This document shows, piece after piece, positions 35,909 through 44,054 of a DNA stretch of 64,000 bases. Every line of letters begins with the position of its first letter. Within the stretch, counting starts at the first letter, position 1. This DNA is from Acidisarcina polymorpha (GTDB lineage: Bacteria > Acidobacteriota > Terriglobia > Terriglobales > Acidobacteriaceae): positions 5,084,001 to 5,148,000 of the forward strand of contig NZ_CP030840.1 of assembly GCF_003330725.1 (NCBI RefSeq). Reading direction: 5' to 3'. Under the pieces are notes generated by a model. The model was not told the origin of the DNA, searched no databases, and was given only the letters and a program-made list of their open reading frames with translations. The position numbers and the translations under genes are program-made.

Positions 35909-37189
35909 GTGATGGGCGGCGGCCTCGCAGGGATGACCGCCGCCATTCATCTCGCCGCTGCGGGACTTCGGGTTTTATGCGTCGAGCCGGATTCCCTCAA
36001 TAGAGATCCAGTTGGCGAGTCATTAGACTGGTCAGATCCCGATTTGCTGAAGACCCTTGGGCTGCAAATTGACTATCTCATTGAGCAAGGAATCGCTACT
36101 TTCAAACGCCACGCCGTTCTGAAGCTGAGAGACGGGTCCGAACGGCACTATATTCCGAGGGAATGGCTCGGGAAGCCTCCGTATAATGTCGACCTTCGGA
36201 CACTCCATGTCGATCGTGGCGAGCTGAACCAGGCACTTCGTCAGATATTTCACAGCAAGGGGATTCGGTTGGCGAATGACCGGGTCGTACATGTCGAGAC
36301 TGCTGGCAGAATGGTCAAAGCCGTTGTCACTGGCGAAGGCGAACGGATCGCCTCTCGATGGTTTATCGATGCATCTGGATCCGGTTCAACCCTGCTTCCC
36401 CGTATATTCGAGCTACCCGTCTATGAATATGGCCCGCACAAGGTGGCCATATGGGACTATTTCACTGTGCCTGAATCTATAGAGGGAACAACTTTGCACG
36501 CGGACGGTGCAGGCCCCTTGTATATGGAATGGGTTTGGCAGATACCAATTCATCCCAACACCATCAGTGTCGGCTACGTGGCGCCAGGGGACGCAATTAA
36601 AGAGAAGCGGCAACAAGAGCTCAGTGTTCAGCAGATCTTTGAGGCAAAACTCAAACACTTGCCAGCCTTGCATGGATTGCTGTACGGCCCGTTGAAGGAG
36701 CCGCCGCGCACGACATCCTTTCGTTGCCGCGCTTTCGCCAAGACCGCTGGCCCCAACTGGCTCGTCGCCGGCGAAGCCGCAGCCATGGTAGATCCAATGA
36801 CCTCGAACGGGGTGACGGCCGCTTTGAGACACGCCGCAGAGGCATCGAGGCTGATTATTCGATATAAGGACCGCAAAGCAATTCCGCGCCCGATGGCGGC
36901 AATGTACAGTCAGCGGATCGTGAGCCTTGCAAAATTCTTTAACAGCTCTATTGAGAATATCCTCTACGATGCACCGGTCAGAAATCGTATTGGTCCATTC
37001 AATGCCGGCGATTTGTATACGATTCCTGCGTGGAGCATTAACGTGGTCTACTCCCGCTTGCGCCCCCAGGGATTCATAAAAACATCTCTATTTTGTCTAT
37101 TACTCGCAACGCTCAGATTTTCCCTCGGCGCCTTCCACTGGTTATGTAGCCGATTGCAGCCTTCCCTGCCAACAAGAGCTACGGCTTGA
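35909..37189 (+). CDS. FAD-dependent oxidoreductase, halogenase/geranylgeranyl-reductase-like
   Basis: 426 residues. The FAD fold begins VMGGGLAGMTAAIHLAAAGL, followed by a LRVLCVEPDS second strand and a conserved WFIDASGSGSTLLPR. The GD-type motif reads WLVAGEAAAMVDPMTSNGVT (Pro/Thr-rich FAD-phosphate loop). The layout resembles flavin-dependent tryptophan-halogenase and geranylgeranyl-reductase-like monooxygenases. The C-terminus has one hydrophobic segment. The GTG at 35909 leaves the first beta-strand (DVTVMGGG) without its start. Just upstream lie ATG codons (35877, 35890) that would encode a normal N-terminus after a one-base indel near 35898. So the gene may be frameshifted at its beginning, or the base call may be wrong. 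Confidence 0.75.
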   Translation: MMGGGLAGMTAAIHLAAAGLRVLCVEPDSLNRDPVGESLDWSDPDLLKTLGLQIDYLIEQGIATFKRHAVLKLRDGSERHYIPREWLGKPPYNVDLRTLHVDRGELNQALRQIFHSKGIRLANDRVVHVETAGRMVKAVVTGEGERIASRWFIDASGSGSTLLPRIFELPVYEYGPHKVAIWDYFTVPESIEGTTLHADGAGPLYMEWVWQIPIHPNTISVGYVAPGDAIKEKRQQELSVQQIFEAKLKHLPALHGLLYGPLKEPPRTTSFRCRAFAKTAGPNWLVAGEAAAMVDPMTSNGVTAALRHAAEASRLIIRYKDRKAIPRPMAAMYSQRIVSLAKFFNSSIENILYDAPVRNRIGPFNAGDLYTIPAWSINVVYSRLRPQGFIKTSLFCLLLATLRFSLGAFHWLCSRLQPSLPTRATA

Positions 37190-37314
37190 GTGGGTGCATA
37201 AAGATTTTTGAGGCCACCGATGCATAATCAGATTCTTGCGTTTTTTTCGGAATAACGGACGCGCGCGTCTAAAAACCCCCGGCTGCGACGCCTGAGCAAT
37301 GCAGCTCAACCGTT

Positions 37315-38049
37315 TCAGTTTGTTCCTAAGTTTTTCTGAAGTGCCGCTGCCAAATCCGGCGGATGAAATCCGAATGGCCCCGGCTTACTCTTGTATAGAA
37401 CATGACCGTCAGTCCCAATCAGGTAAAGCCGGTCAGGCCAGCCGGTGTATGCAGTCTCAACCTGATTATCGAAGCCGTCGATTACTGCGGGAAACTTGAT
37501 GCCGAGTTTTCGCACGCAGGTTCCCGCGACTGAGGCGCGTTCAGCCTCGTCCTTCGGGCTGGCGAAGAGCACCTTATCGCGGACATTGCTTTGCATCTCC
37601 CAGACATCCGTGGGATGGGCCTCTAGAATGTAGACCGCGTAAAAATCCGCCTTGCCTTTGTACTGCTCCGACAGCTTGTTCAGGGCGGGAACCTCCCGCC
37701 GAAAGGGCGGTCAAGTATAGCTCCCGAAAACCAGCACCACAGGTCGTTCCGCCCATAGGGAACCGAGTTCTATTGGGGATTTGTCTTCAAGCTTCTTGAC
37801 GGTCAGACTCGGCGCAATATCGCCGGCCTGGATGGTCCCTCTGCGCGCATGCGTCCACATTGTCTCGAAGGGGAAGAGAAAATAGGCGGGCATCGGCATC
37901 CTGGCCATGACATGCCCGAAGACCTCTGGCGGCTGCCGCATCGCCCGATAGATGTAACCGACAAAGCCGACCCATAGGGCGAAGAGTATTGCCGCGGCTC
38001 CGCCTAGACGTCGTTTTGTCCTGTCGCTCAACCTGATCTTCATCTTCAT
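37315..38049 (-). CDS. Selenocysteine-containing iodothyronine-deiodinase-like membrane protein (UGA = Sec113)
   Basis: Read through the in-frame TGA at 37713-37711, this is a 244-residue protein. One membrane anchor lies at about residues 15-34. A thioredoxin-like domain follows with GSYTUPPF (Sec at 113), YILEAHPTDVW (EAH at 143-145) and TGWPDRLYLIGTDGHV near 202. It ends KPGPFGFHPPDL. These blocks match vertebrate iodothyronine deiodinases (GSxTUPPF, EAHxxDGW, PERLYVI, KGKPGPWNYNPEE). That family removes iodine from thyronines using Sec. In bacteria the substrate is unknown, and dehalogenation or peroxide/thiol chemistry is possible. The ATG lies 10 bases after the AhpD-like stop, so the two are co-transcribed and probably coupled. 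Two frames split by one UGA, in phase and with a SECIS-like hairpin, argue against a pseudogene. Confidence 0.93.
37684..37700 (-). promoter_or_regulatory. Bacterial SECIS hairpin for the deiodinase-like gene
   Basis: In the mRNA the UGA (37713-37711) is followed after ten bases by GGCGGGA-GGU-UCCCGCC: a perfect 7-bp stem with a GGU loop. The loop starts 18 bases after the UGA, within the distance usual for bacterial SECIS elements. Its G/U loop is like the SelB-contacting loop of E. coli fdhF. SelB, whose gene lies just upstream, should bind it. Confidence 0.85.
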
Positions 38050-38059
38050 CGTATCGGGC

Positions 38060-38641
38060 TTAATCCGTCAGTTTGTTCATTTCAAGATAGTTCTGTGGTG
38101 GAATCCCAAAAGCATCGGCGACCCGGTTGAAAAATGCGAAGAGCGCGGTTATGTAAACCGCCTCGGCAATTTGAGGGTCGGTCCAACCGTTATCGCGTAG
38201 CAGCTGAACATCCTCCGCGGTGGTTTTGTAGGCGGCTTCCGTCACCTTGCCTGCGTACTCCAGGAGAGCACGCTCCGCGTCGCTTAGCTCCGCTTCTTCG
38301 AGCTTGCCCGCTGCCAACGCCTGCACCGTCTTCTCATCCGCTCCCTGAACCCGCAGGAAGTATGCATGTGAGTCCAGTCAATATGGGCAGTGATTAAGCC
38401 TGGAGACCCAGCTCGCGATGGCTTCCTTCATCCGGCGCGTCAGATGGCCCTCGGAAAAGTGCACGGTGTTGCTGAAGCTCATGACCTCGCGCAGGAAATC
38501 CGGGCGATGGCTAAAACATTTGAGAATGCCGGAGACGTTCTGTCGACCCGAGCGGGCGCGCCATTCGTCATAGACCTTGGCGATTTCGCCGGTGGCGTCC
38601 GCATCTTCAATCAGTTCGATCTTTGTTTTGGAGTCTGCCAT
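38060..38641 (-). CDS. Selenocysteine-containing AhpD-like (carboxymuconolactone decarboxylase family) protein, CxxU (UGA = Sec88)
   Basis: Read through the in-frame TGA at 38380-38378, this is a 193-residue protein. The AhpD/CMD core has RMKEAIASWVSRLNHCPYU followed by LDSHAYFLRVQG. Cys85-Pro-Tyr-Sec88 and His92 replace the family's catalytic CxxC…H (usually CxYCxxxH). The C-terminal half carries a repeat of the CMD helices (ERALLEYAGKVTEAAYKTT, ITALFAFFNRVADAFGIP). AhpD-like proteins are thiol peroxidase reductases with a CxxC redox pair, so Sec should give a selenol-thiol pair of higher reactivity. The ATG at 38641 has a GAGGA site. It lies 51 bases after selB and 10 bases before the deiodinase-like gene. 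Confidence 0.93.
38342..38359 (-). promoter_or_regulatory. Bacterial SECIS hairpin for the AhpD-like gene
   Basis: In the mRNA, 18 bases after the UGA, UUCCUG-CGGGUU-CAGGGA forms a 6-bp stem (one G-U pair) with a six-base loop. The loop starts at base 25 after the UGA, in the accepted range. It contains GGU, as does the second SECIS in this operon. Confidence 0.75.
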
Positions 38642-38692
38642 GATTCCTCAATCGCTCCACGTAAAATCTAGCATATTTGGCGGCCGCAGAAA

Positions 38693-40594
38693 TCAGAGCA
38701 CCAGACGCCGGTCGCCCTCCTTGCGGGTCACTCTTTCGCGGTCGAGATATTCCAGGAGAGGGATAGCATATTTCCTCGACAGTCCGGTGATCTGCTTGAA
38801 GCGTGCGACATCGATGGTCTGGCCGCGAAATCCCTTGAACTGCGCCCGCAATTCGTCAAGTGCCTGGCGATGGATGTAGACCGGATCGGTTCCCATCCTG
38901 ACCATTGTTTTGTCGCGCAAGAGCATTGTCATGGATCGGCGCATCTGGTCGTCTGTGATTCCGAGGACTGTTGCGACTTCGTTGGTCGATGGCGAAGCGA
39001 GGCCGGCATTCTTGTAGATTCCCTCTATCTTAGATTGAATCGGATCGTCCTCTCCGGATGGTTGAGGGGCCGCTCCGCGAGAAAAGACCATTTCGCCTTG
39101 CCTGCAAAGCTTCTGCTCGGCAAACAAGCCTTCAACCAGATATTCGAATACTTCCCCGCTCAAACCGATCTGACTCTTCAGTTCAGAAAGCTTGATACCT
39201 TTCTGGTTGGATTTCATCTCCAGTCGAAGCAGGACAGCTTCGGCGGCGGCTTCCACGGCGTCTTTCGTCAAAAAGAGGTCGCCAGCAAAGCGGCCGAGAT
39301 TGTTGCGGCTGACGAGAATATTGAGATGCCGAATCATAGCTTCTGGGGTGAGGCCAGTTTCGCGAACCAACTCCCGCAAAGAGACGCCCCGAGTTTTGCG
39401 TCGGCCAATGCGGAGCTTCACTTGTTCTTCGAGACTCGCATTCCCCATCGATTCGAGCCACGCGAGGCACTCGGCCTTCTTGAGTTTCTCGATCGGCTGC
39501 GCGTCGAGCACACGCCCGCCGCCGATGGTTGCCGCAGGCGACAGCTGCCGGAGTACAAATCGGTCTCCAGGCAGAAGTAGCACCGGATCATTAAGCTTCA
39601 ACCGCACGATTCGCTTCGCGCCCGGTTCGACAGAGTTGTAGCCATAAAGCGAAACCGAGGCAAGCGTCTCGGTGGTGAAGGCGTGGAAATGGAGCCGCTC
39701 GCGATGCTTCAGTGCGGCGACGCCGGGCAGCAGCATGACCTCCGCGTCGATGGTCGATGTGGCCGTTAGCATCTCCGGCTCGACGAACGTTTGTCCCCGA
39801 CTTATCTTGGATACTTCAATGCCGGTAAGGTTCAAAGCAACCCGCGAACCGGCGGAGACGCGCGCCTCGGAATGGCCATGCGTCTGTAGTCCCCTTACTC
39901 GTACCGTGCGACCGCCGGGTTCCAGAGCGAGCGATTCACCAGCGAAGACTGTTCCTGAGAGCAGCGTGCCAGTGACAACCGTGCCAAATCCCTTCATCAT
40001 GAAAGCCCGGTCGATTGGCAGCCTCGACACATGGTCGGGTTGACGGACTTTCGTGTCCACCGCCAGGGCGCGCAGTTCATGGCGCAACTCCGCCAAGCCT
40101 TCGCCATTCTTTGCGCTCACAGGCAAAATTCTGGACTCGCTTGCATCGAGAAACGTTCCGCGGAGAAACGCTCTTACTGCGGTTAGAACCTGATCTAGGC
40201 GCTCAGGACTAACAGCATCGACCTTGCTGATCGTAGTGATTCCACGACGCACTCCGAGAAGTCCGCAGATTGCGAGATGCTCCCGGGTCTGCGGCTTGAC
40301 GCCTTCGTTGGCCGCGATGACAAGCAGGACGGCATCCACGCCGCCCGCGCCAGCCAGCATGTTTCGGATGAAGAGCGCGTGACCGGGAACGTCAACGAAA
40401 CTGATGCGGAGAGGCGTTCCGTCGGGCGCCGTCTCGTCGAGAGAGGCAAAGCCGAGATCGATGGTGATGCCTCGGCGCTTTTCCTCAGGCAGCCGGTCGG
40501 CGTCGACTCCGGTAAGCGCGTGTATCAAGGCTGTCTTTCCGTGATCGATGTGGCCGGCGGTACCAATAACAATGGATTTGAGCGGTGGGGTCAT
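38693..40594 (-). CDS. selB: Selenocysteine-specific elongation factor SelB
   Basis: About 633 residues. The GTPase has GTAGHIDHGKTALIHALTGV, switch I RLPEEKRRGITIDLGFASL and DVPGHALFIRNMLAGAGGVD. After it come the EF-Tu-like domains 2-3, the SelB-specific domain IV, and four winged-helix motifs near the C-terminus that bind SECIS RNA. SelB carries Sec-tRNA to UGA codons that are followed by a SECIS hairpin. I prefer ATG 40594 (MTPPLKSIVIGTAGH); a TTG at 40630 would overlap the selA stop (TTGA). The order selD-selA-selB on one strand, with tight spacing, indicates one operon that continues into the two selenoprotein genes. Confidence 0.95.
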   Translation of the reverse strand: MTPPLKSIVIGTAGHIDHGKTALIHALTGVDADRLPEEKRRGITIDLGFASLDETAPDGTPLRISFVDVPGHALFIRNMLAGAGGVDAVLLVIAANEGVKPQTREHLAICGLLGVRRGITTISKVDAVSPERLDQVLTAVRAFLRGTFLDASESRILPVSAKNGEGLAELRHELRALAVDTKVRQPDHVSRLPIDRAFMMKGFGTVVTGTLLSGTVFAGESLALEPGGRTVRVRGLQTHGHSEARVSAGSRVALNLTGIEVSKISRGQTFVEPEMLTATSTIDAEVMLLPGVAALKHRERLHFHAFTTETLASVSLYGYNSVEPGAKRIVRLKLNDPVLLLPGDRFVLRQLSPAATIGGGRVLDAQPIEKLKKAECLAWLESMGNASLEEQVKLRIGRRKTRGVSLRELVRETGLTPEAMIRHLNILVSRNNLGRFAGDLFLTKDAVEAAAEAVLLRLEMKSNQKGIKLSELKSQIGLSGEVFEYLVEGLFAEQKLCRQGEMVFSRGAAPQPSGEDDPIQSKIEGIYKNAGLASPSTNEVATVLGITDDQMRRSMTMLLRDKTMVRMGTDPVYIHRQALDELRAQFKGFRGQTIDVARFKQITGLSRKYAIPLLEYLDRERVTRKEGDRRLVL

Positions 40595-40626
40595 GGCGGG
40601 AGTTTCGTGCGGGCTCAGGTGGCCGC

Positions 40627-42150
40627 TCAACTGGCGCCAGGCTCACGAGCGCCAACGCTGCTGCGTGCGGCCTGCGTCAGGAGACTTGGCAGAGATGAAT
40701 CGAACTCCGGCTCCACGGTTCGAAGGTCGAGAAGCAGGCGCTCCTCGCTGATCCGGGCAATGATGGGAGGGTTTAGTTGCCGCAATGCAAATAGGAGTGA
40801 CTGCGGTTGTACCGCCGCATGCCGCAGTGCGATCGCCCAACTATCGAGGCGCGCTGATGGCGCCGTACCACCGCCAATCAAGCTGAGCGCGGGAACCACC
40901 TCCGCGGAAAGTTCGGCGGAAGTGATCTGATTTACAAGTCGCTTGCATCTCTCAGCCAGTTCGGCAGGCGGAATGTGAAGCAATCTCATGATTGGAATTG
41001 CATTTTGTCGCCCCAGTAAGTAGTCCATCAGTGTTGCTTCAAGGGCAGCGTACGTCAGCTTATCAACCCGAAACGCCCGGAAGAGCGGGTTTTTGCGAAT
41101 ACGCTCGATAAGATCAGCCCTGCCGATGAGCAACCCACACTGAGGGCCACCGAGCAGCTTGTCCCCGCTGGCGGCCATGAGGTCAGAGCCCAGGCTATAG
41201 CTTCCGGTTAATGTTGGCTCGGCGCGAATGCCCAGTTCATCCAAAGGCATGACAAGCCCCGTGCCCTGGTCATCGAAGAAAGGCACACCGTGACTCTTGC
41301 AGAGGGAAATCAGATCGGACAGTGCGGGTCGTTCCGTGAACCCTTCCATGCTGAAGTTCGATTGGTGAACGCGGAGAACCAAGCCAGTCTCGGGTGTGAT
41401 GGCGTTCTCGTAGTCGGCGAGCCGGGTTCTGTTGGTTGTGCCAACTTCACGGAGGCGGGCCCCGGACTTCGCGAGGATTTCAGGAATTCGAAAGCCGCCA
41501 CCGATCTCGACAAGTTCGCCGCGTGAAATGATTACTTCAGCGTCTTCGGCGATCGAGTGCAGTGCGAGAAAGGTTGCGGCGGCACAATTGTTCACCACGA
41601 TCGCCCGTCGCGAAGGGGTATCTTCCTGCGTGCCACTCTTAAGGTTGAGCAGACGCAGCAAAAGGCTTTCTGCATGAACATCGCGGCGACTACGCTCTCC
41701 GCTCTCCAGGTCGAGCTCAAGATTGGAGTAGCCCTTTGCGACCTCAGCTATGTGATCGATTGCGGCCTGGCTCAAAGGAGAACGCCCAAGGTTGGTATGG
41801 AGGACGACGCCCGTCGCATTGATCACTCGTCTCAGGGAATAGCTCGCGTTCTGAATAAGCTCGGCGGCGATATCGCTGTCCAAAGAGTCAAGCCGGTGAG
41901 TCAAGCTGGCATGCGTGTACTTACCTGCTGTGACCTGCTCTTTCATACGACGGAGCACGGCCCTGGCCGCTTGCACAACAGCATCGTGGGAGTGGGACTG
42001 CAGCATCGCCGCAAACGGCTGGGTCAGGAGCAGATCGCCGATCGAAGGCAGCAGTCTGTATAAGCTGTTCGTTTCGTTACCGTTCGTCGCCTGCTCCAAA
42101 GTCTTCATCGCCTCACCCGAGCAGGTCTGATTGTATTGCTTCGTTTGCAT
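40627..42150 (-). CDS. selA: L-seryl-tRNA(Sec) selenium transferase
   Basis: 507 residues, PLP-dependent. It converts Ser-tRNA(Sec) to Sec-tRNA(Sec) using selenophosphate and works as a ring-shaped decamer. Visible features are the N-terminal tRNA-binding helices (YRLLPSIGDLLLTQPFAAML), AVVQAARAVLRRMKEQ, and GVVLHTNLGRSPLSQAAI. The PLP lysine lies in LMAASGDKLLGGPQCGLLIG. The start at 42150 lies two bases after the selD stop; an internal ATG at 42108 has a GGTGAGG box and is also plausible. The length fits bacterial SelA. It overlaps or closely abuts selB. Confidence 0.95.
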   Translation of the reverse strand: MQTKQYNQTCSGEAMKTLEQATNGNETNSLYRLLPSIGDLLLTQPFAAMLQSHSHDAVVQAARAVLRRMKEQVTAGKYTHASLTHRLDSLDSDIAAELIQNASYSLRRVINATGVVLHTNLGRSPLSQAAIDHIAEVAKGYSNLELDLESGERSRRDVHAESLLLRLLNLKSGTQEDTPSRRAIVVNNCAAATFLALHSIAEDAEVIISRGELVEIGGGFRIPEILAKSGARLREVGTTNRTRLADYENAITPETGLVLRVHQSNFSMEGFTERPALSDLISLCKSHGVPFFDDQGTGLVMPLDELGIRAEPTLTGSYSLGSDLMAASGDKLLGGPQCGLLIGRADLIERIRKNPLFRAFRVDKLTYAALEATLMDYLLGRQNAIPIMRLLHIPPAELAERCKRLVNQITSAELSAEVVPALSLIGGGTAPSARLDSWAIALRHAAVQPQSLLFALRQLNPPIIARISEERLLLDLRTVEPEFDSSLPSLLTQAARSSVGAREPGAS

Positions 42151-42152
42151 GG

Positions 42153-43217
42153 CTATCTCAGGACAATCGCCGGTTTTCCCCGCCCAGCCACATAATGGCC
42201 AAGCACCGTGCCAATCCTTGCGGGGTTTAAGTCTGCCTCGCGCAGAGCGTGTAACAGCAAGTCTGCGCTTTCCGATGCAACCGAGATCAGCAGACCGCCA
42301 GCCGTCTGCGGGTCATACAACAAGCTGCGCAGATCATCAGAAATCGCCGCGCCCTCGTGATCTGCGCTCTCACACTCGGCGAACTCGCGGTTCGCCAACA
42401 GTCCGGCGGGGATTGCCCCTAGAGCGATGGCGTCGAGCGCGCCGTTGATACGTGGAACCTTATCTGCTTCGATTTCAATCGTCACACCGCTGCCGAGCGC
42501 CAACTCGCGTCCATGGCCCATCAGACCAAATCCAGTCACATCGGTCATCGCATGAACGCCGGGCGTCTTCGCCGCAGTCTCAGACGCCGCTCGATTGAGC
42601 GTCGTCATCGATCGAACTGCCTCCGAAACCCAGGACTCCTCCGCGATGCCTCGCTTCAATGCGGTCGTAATCACGCCAGTTCCAATGGGCTTAGTGAGAA
42701 CGAGTGTATCGCCCGAAATCGCACCGGTGTTGGTGAACACTCGCGCGGGGTCAATCAGACCGCTGACTGCATAGCCAAATTTGATCTCCGCATCGCGAAC
42801 GCTGTGGCCGCCGACGACGACACAGCCGGCTTCGTCCATCTTAGTGAGACCGCCGCGCATGATCTGCTCAAGCACATCGAGGCCGCCATCCTGAGGGAAG
42901 CACACAATGGAAAGCGCCGTTACCGGACGGCCTCCCATGGCGTAGATGTCGCTTAGAGCATTGGTTGCCGCGATCTGCCCGAAGGTGAATGGATTATCGA
43001 CAAGTGGGGTAAAGAAATCCACGGTCTGAACAAGCGCCAGGTCGGGCGCTATGCGGTAAATGCCGGCGTCATCCGACGTTTCGAAACCGACAAGCAAGTT
43101 TGGGTCGACTTGTTTTGGAAGCCTCGACAGCACGGCCGCAAGCGACCCGGGCGCAAGCTTGCTCGCGCACCCCCCGGCCTTCACCTGCTGCGTCAATCTC
43201 ACCGTCGCTGTATCCAA
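42153..43217 (-). CDS. selD: Selenide, water dikinase (selenophosphate synthetase)
   Basis: 354 residues. The enzyme makes selenophosphate from selenide and ATP and supplies SelA. The essential residues are in VKAGGCASKLAPG: Cys17 (Sec in some homologues, here Cys) and Lys20. Then FETSDDAGIYRI, TVDFFTPLVDNPFTFGQIAA, NALSDIYAMGGRPVTAL and VVVGGHSVRDAEIKFGYAV carry the ATP/Mg Asp and His residues. MTDVTGFGLMGHGRELA and LYDPQTAGGLL end the catalytic core. The first gene of the operon, it starts 58 bases from the divergent tRNA-Sec gene. Their promoters must lie in that gap. Confidence 0.96.
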   Translation of the reverse strand: MDTATVRLTQQVKAGGCASKLAPGSLAAVLSRLPKQVDPNLLVGFETSDDAGIYRIAPDLALVQTVDFFTPLVDNPFTFGQIAATNALSDIYAMGGRPVTALSIVCFPQDGGLDVLEQIMRGGLTKMDEAGCVVVGGHSVRDAEIKFGYAVSGLIDPARVFTNTGAISGDTLVLTKPIGTGVITTALKRGIAEESWVSEAVRSMTTLNRAASETAAKTPGVHAMTDVTGFGLMGHGRELALGSGVTIEIEADKVPRINGALDAIALGAIPAGLLANREFAECESADHEGAAISDDLRSLLYDPQTAGGLLISVASESADLLLHALREADLNPARIGTVLGHYVAGRGKPAIVLR

Positions 43218-43275
43218 TCCAATCTCCTAATCTTGAGATAGCATAGTGTTTCGCCGGGTTGTCGTTGTTGGTTTA

Positions 43276-43370
43276 GGAAGCGCTTAGGCTCCGGTGGTCC
43301 TCCCGGTCTTCAAAACCGGTGGTCGTTCTTAACGGGCGACGGTGTGTTCGACTCACACGCGCTTCCGCCA
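43276..43370 (+). tRNA. selC: tRNA-Sec (anticodon UCA), CCA encoded
   Basis: 95 bases. The acceptor stem is 8 bp (GGAAGCGC with GCGCTTCC) and the T stem 5 bp (GTGTG/CACAC, loop TTCGACT), the 13-bp acceptor-T helix unique to bacterial tRNA-Sec. The anticodon stem is CCGGT/ACCGG with loop CTTCAAA, anticodon TCA at 43310-43312. A long variable arm follows and the 3' end is G-CCA. It reads UGA. It lies divergent to selD and 446 bases before an IS481-type element. Confidence 0.96.
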
Positions 43371-43816
43371 GACATTAGTTAGTTCGCTGCGAGCAGCCCC
43401 CTGGGAGCGTCAGGCTCCCATCGCCAGCAACGACTGTTGAACAGTCGGAGTCTTCCCATCTTCAACATCACGGCGACGCCGCTGATGGAAGGTGAAAAGA
43501 ACTTGATTCGCTTTCGCGAGTGTTTCGATTCTCTCTGTATAGCTTTCGCTTCGTTCGTGACATCCATGGTTAATCCCGTTGGTGACAAATGGTTATTTCA
43601 TAAAGCGTACTCTGGTCAACACCCTGAAATGGATATATGTTCGACCGAACATAACGTCCTTTATGTTGTAGTAGCTGTGATCGGAAGACAGTAGCTTCCC
43701 GACCCTCCATTTCACCCCTTTTCGTGGGTAGCTCCACGTTCAACAAGCTGACGAACATCCAATCATAGCGCGTGACCGCGCCGTATTTCGGTAGACAAGC
43801 CCCTAATGGTGAGAGC
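43371..43816. other. Non-coding stretch between tRNA-Sec and the IS481 element
   Basis: About 450 bases. Minus-strand frames here show no family. A perfect palindrome TATGTTCG-AC-CGAACATA lies at 43636-43653. It could be an operator of a gene lost when the IS481 element entered. Confidence 0.45.
43636..43653. promoter_or_regulatory. Perfect 18-bp palindrome, possible operator
   Basis: TATGTTCG-AC-CGAACATA. The GTTCG/CGAAC halves are reminiscent of some LexA-type boxes with the halves reversed. No intact gene starts nearby, so the function is open. Confidence 0.3.
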
Positions 43817-43943
43817 ACCGGGAGATGGTTTACGTTTCGTACCGGGAAGAGAGTTTACAAGGCCCTTGCGGGGAAATTGGCTCTGGTTCTGGGTAAAGGC
43901 TGGCCGAGCCCGGTCTGTAATAAGAATATCTCCCGCCGTCGAA

Positions 43944-44049
43944 GCGTTGGGAATGTGGGAATCCCGAAGGGATTTCCAAGAGGAGTGGGACGGGTGGAAA
44001 ACCGGCTTTATGGTTTTCCATGCTTTCCACTCCTCGTCATTTCCAACGC
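43944..44049. repeat. Complex inverted repeat inside the IS481 element
   Basis: A 106-base nested hairpin between the transposase stop and the left end. Outer arms are GCGTTGGGAATG / CATTTCCAACGC. Middle arms are GAGGAGTGG / CCACTCCTC. The inner stem is TGGAAAACC / GGTTTTCCA with loop GGCTTTAT. A side hairpin GGGAATCCC-GAA-GGGATTTCC sits in the left arm. No T-run follows. Confidence 0.65.
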
Positions 44050-44054
44050 TTGTT

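Noticed and set aside
37711-37713. TGA as an ordinary stop, leaving two broken genes
   Set aside because: The frame continues in phase into the conserved second half of a deiodinase, the UGA falls at the known Sec position, a SECIS-like hairpin follows, and the whole Sec machinery is adjacent.
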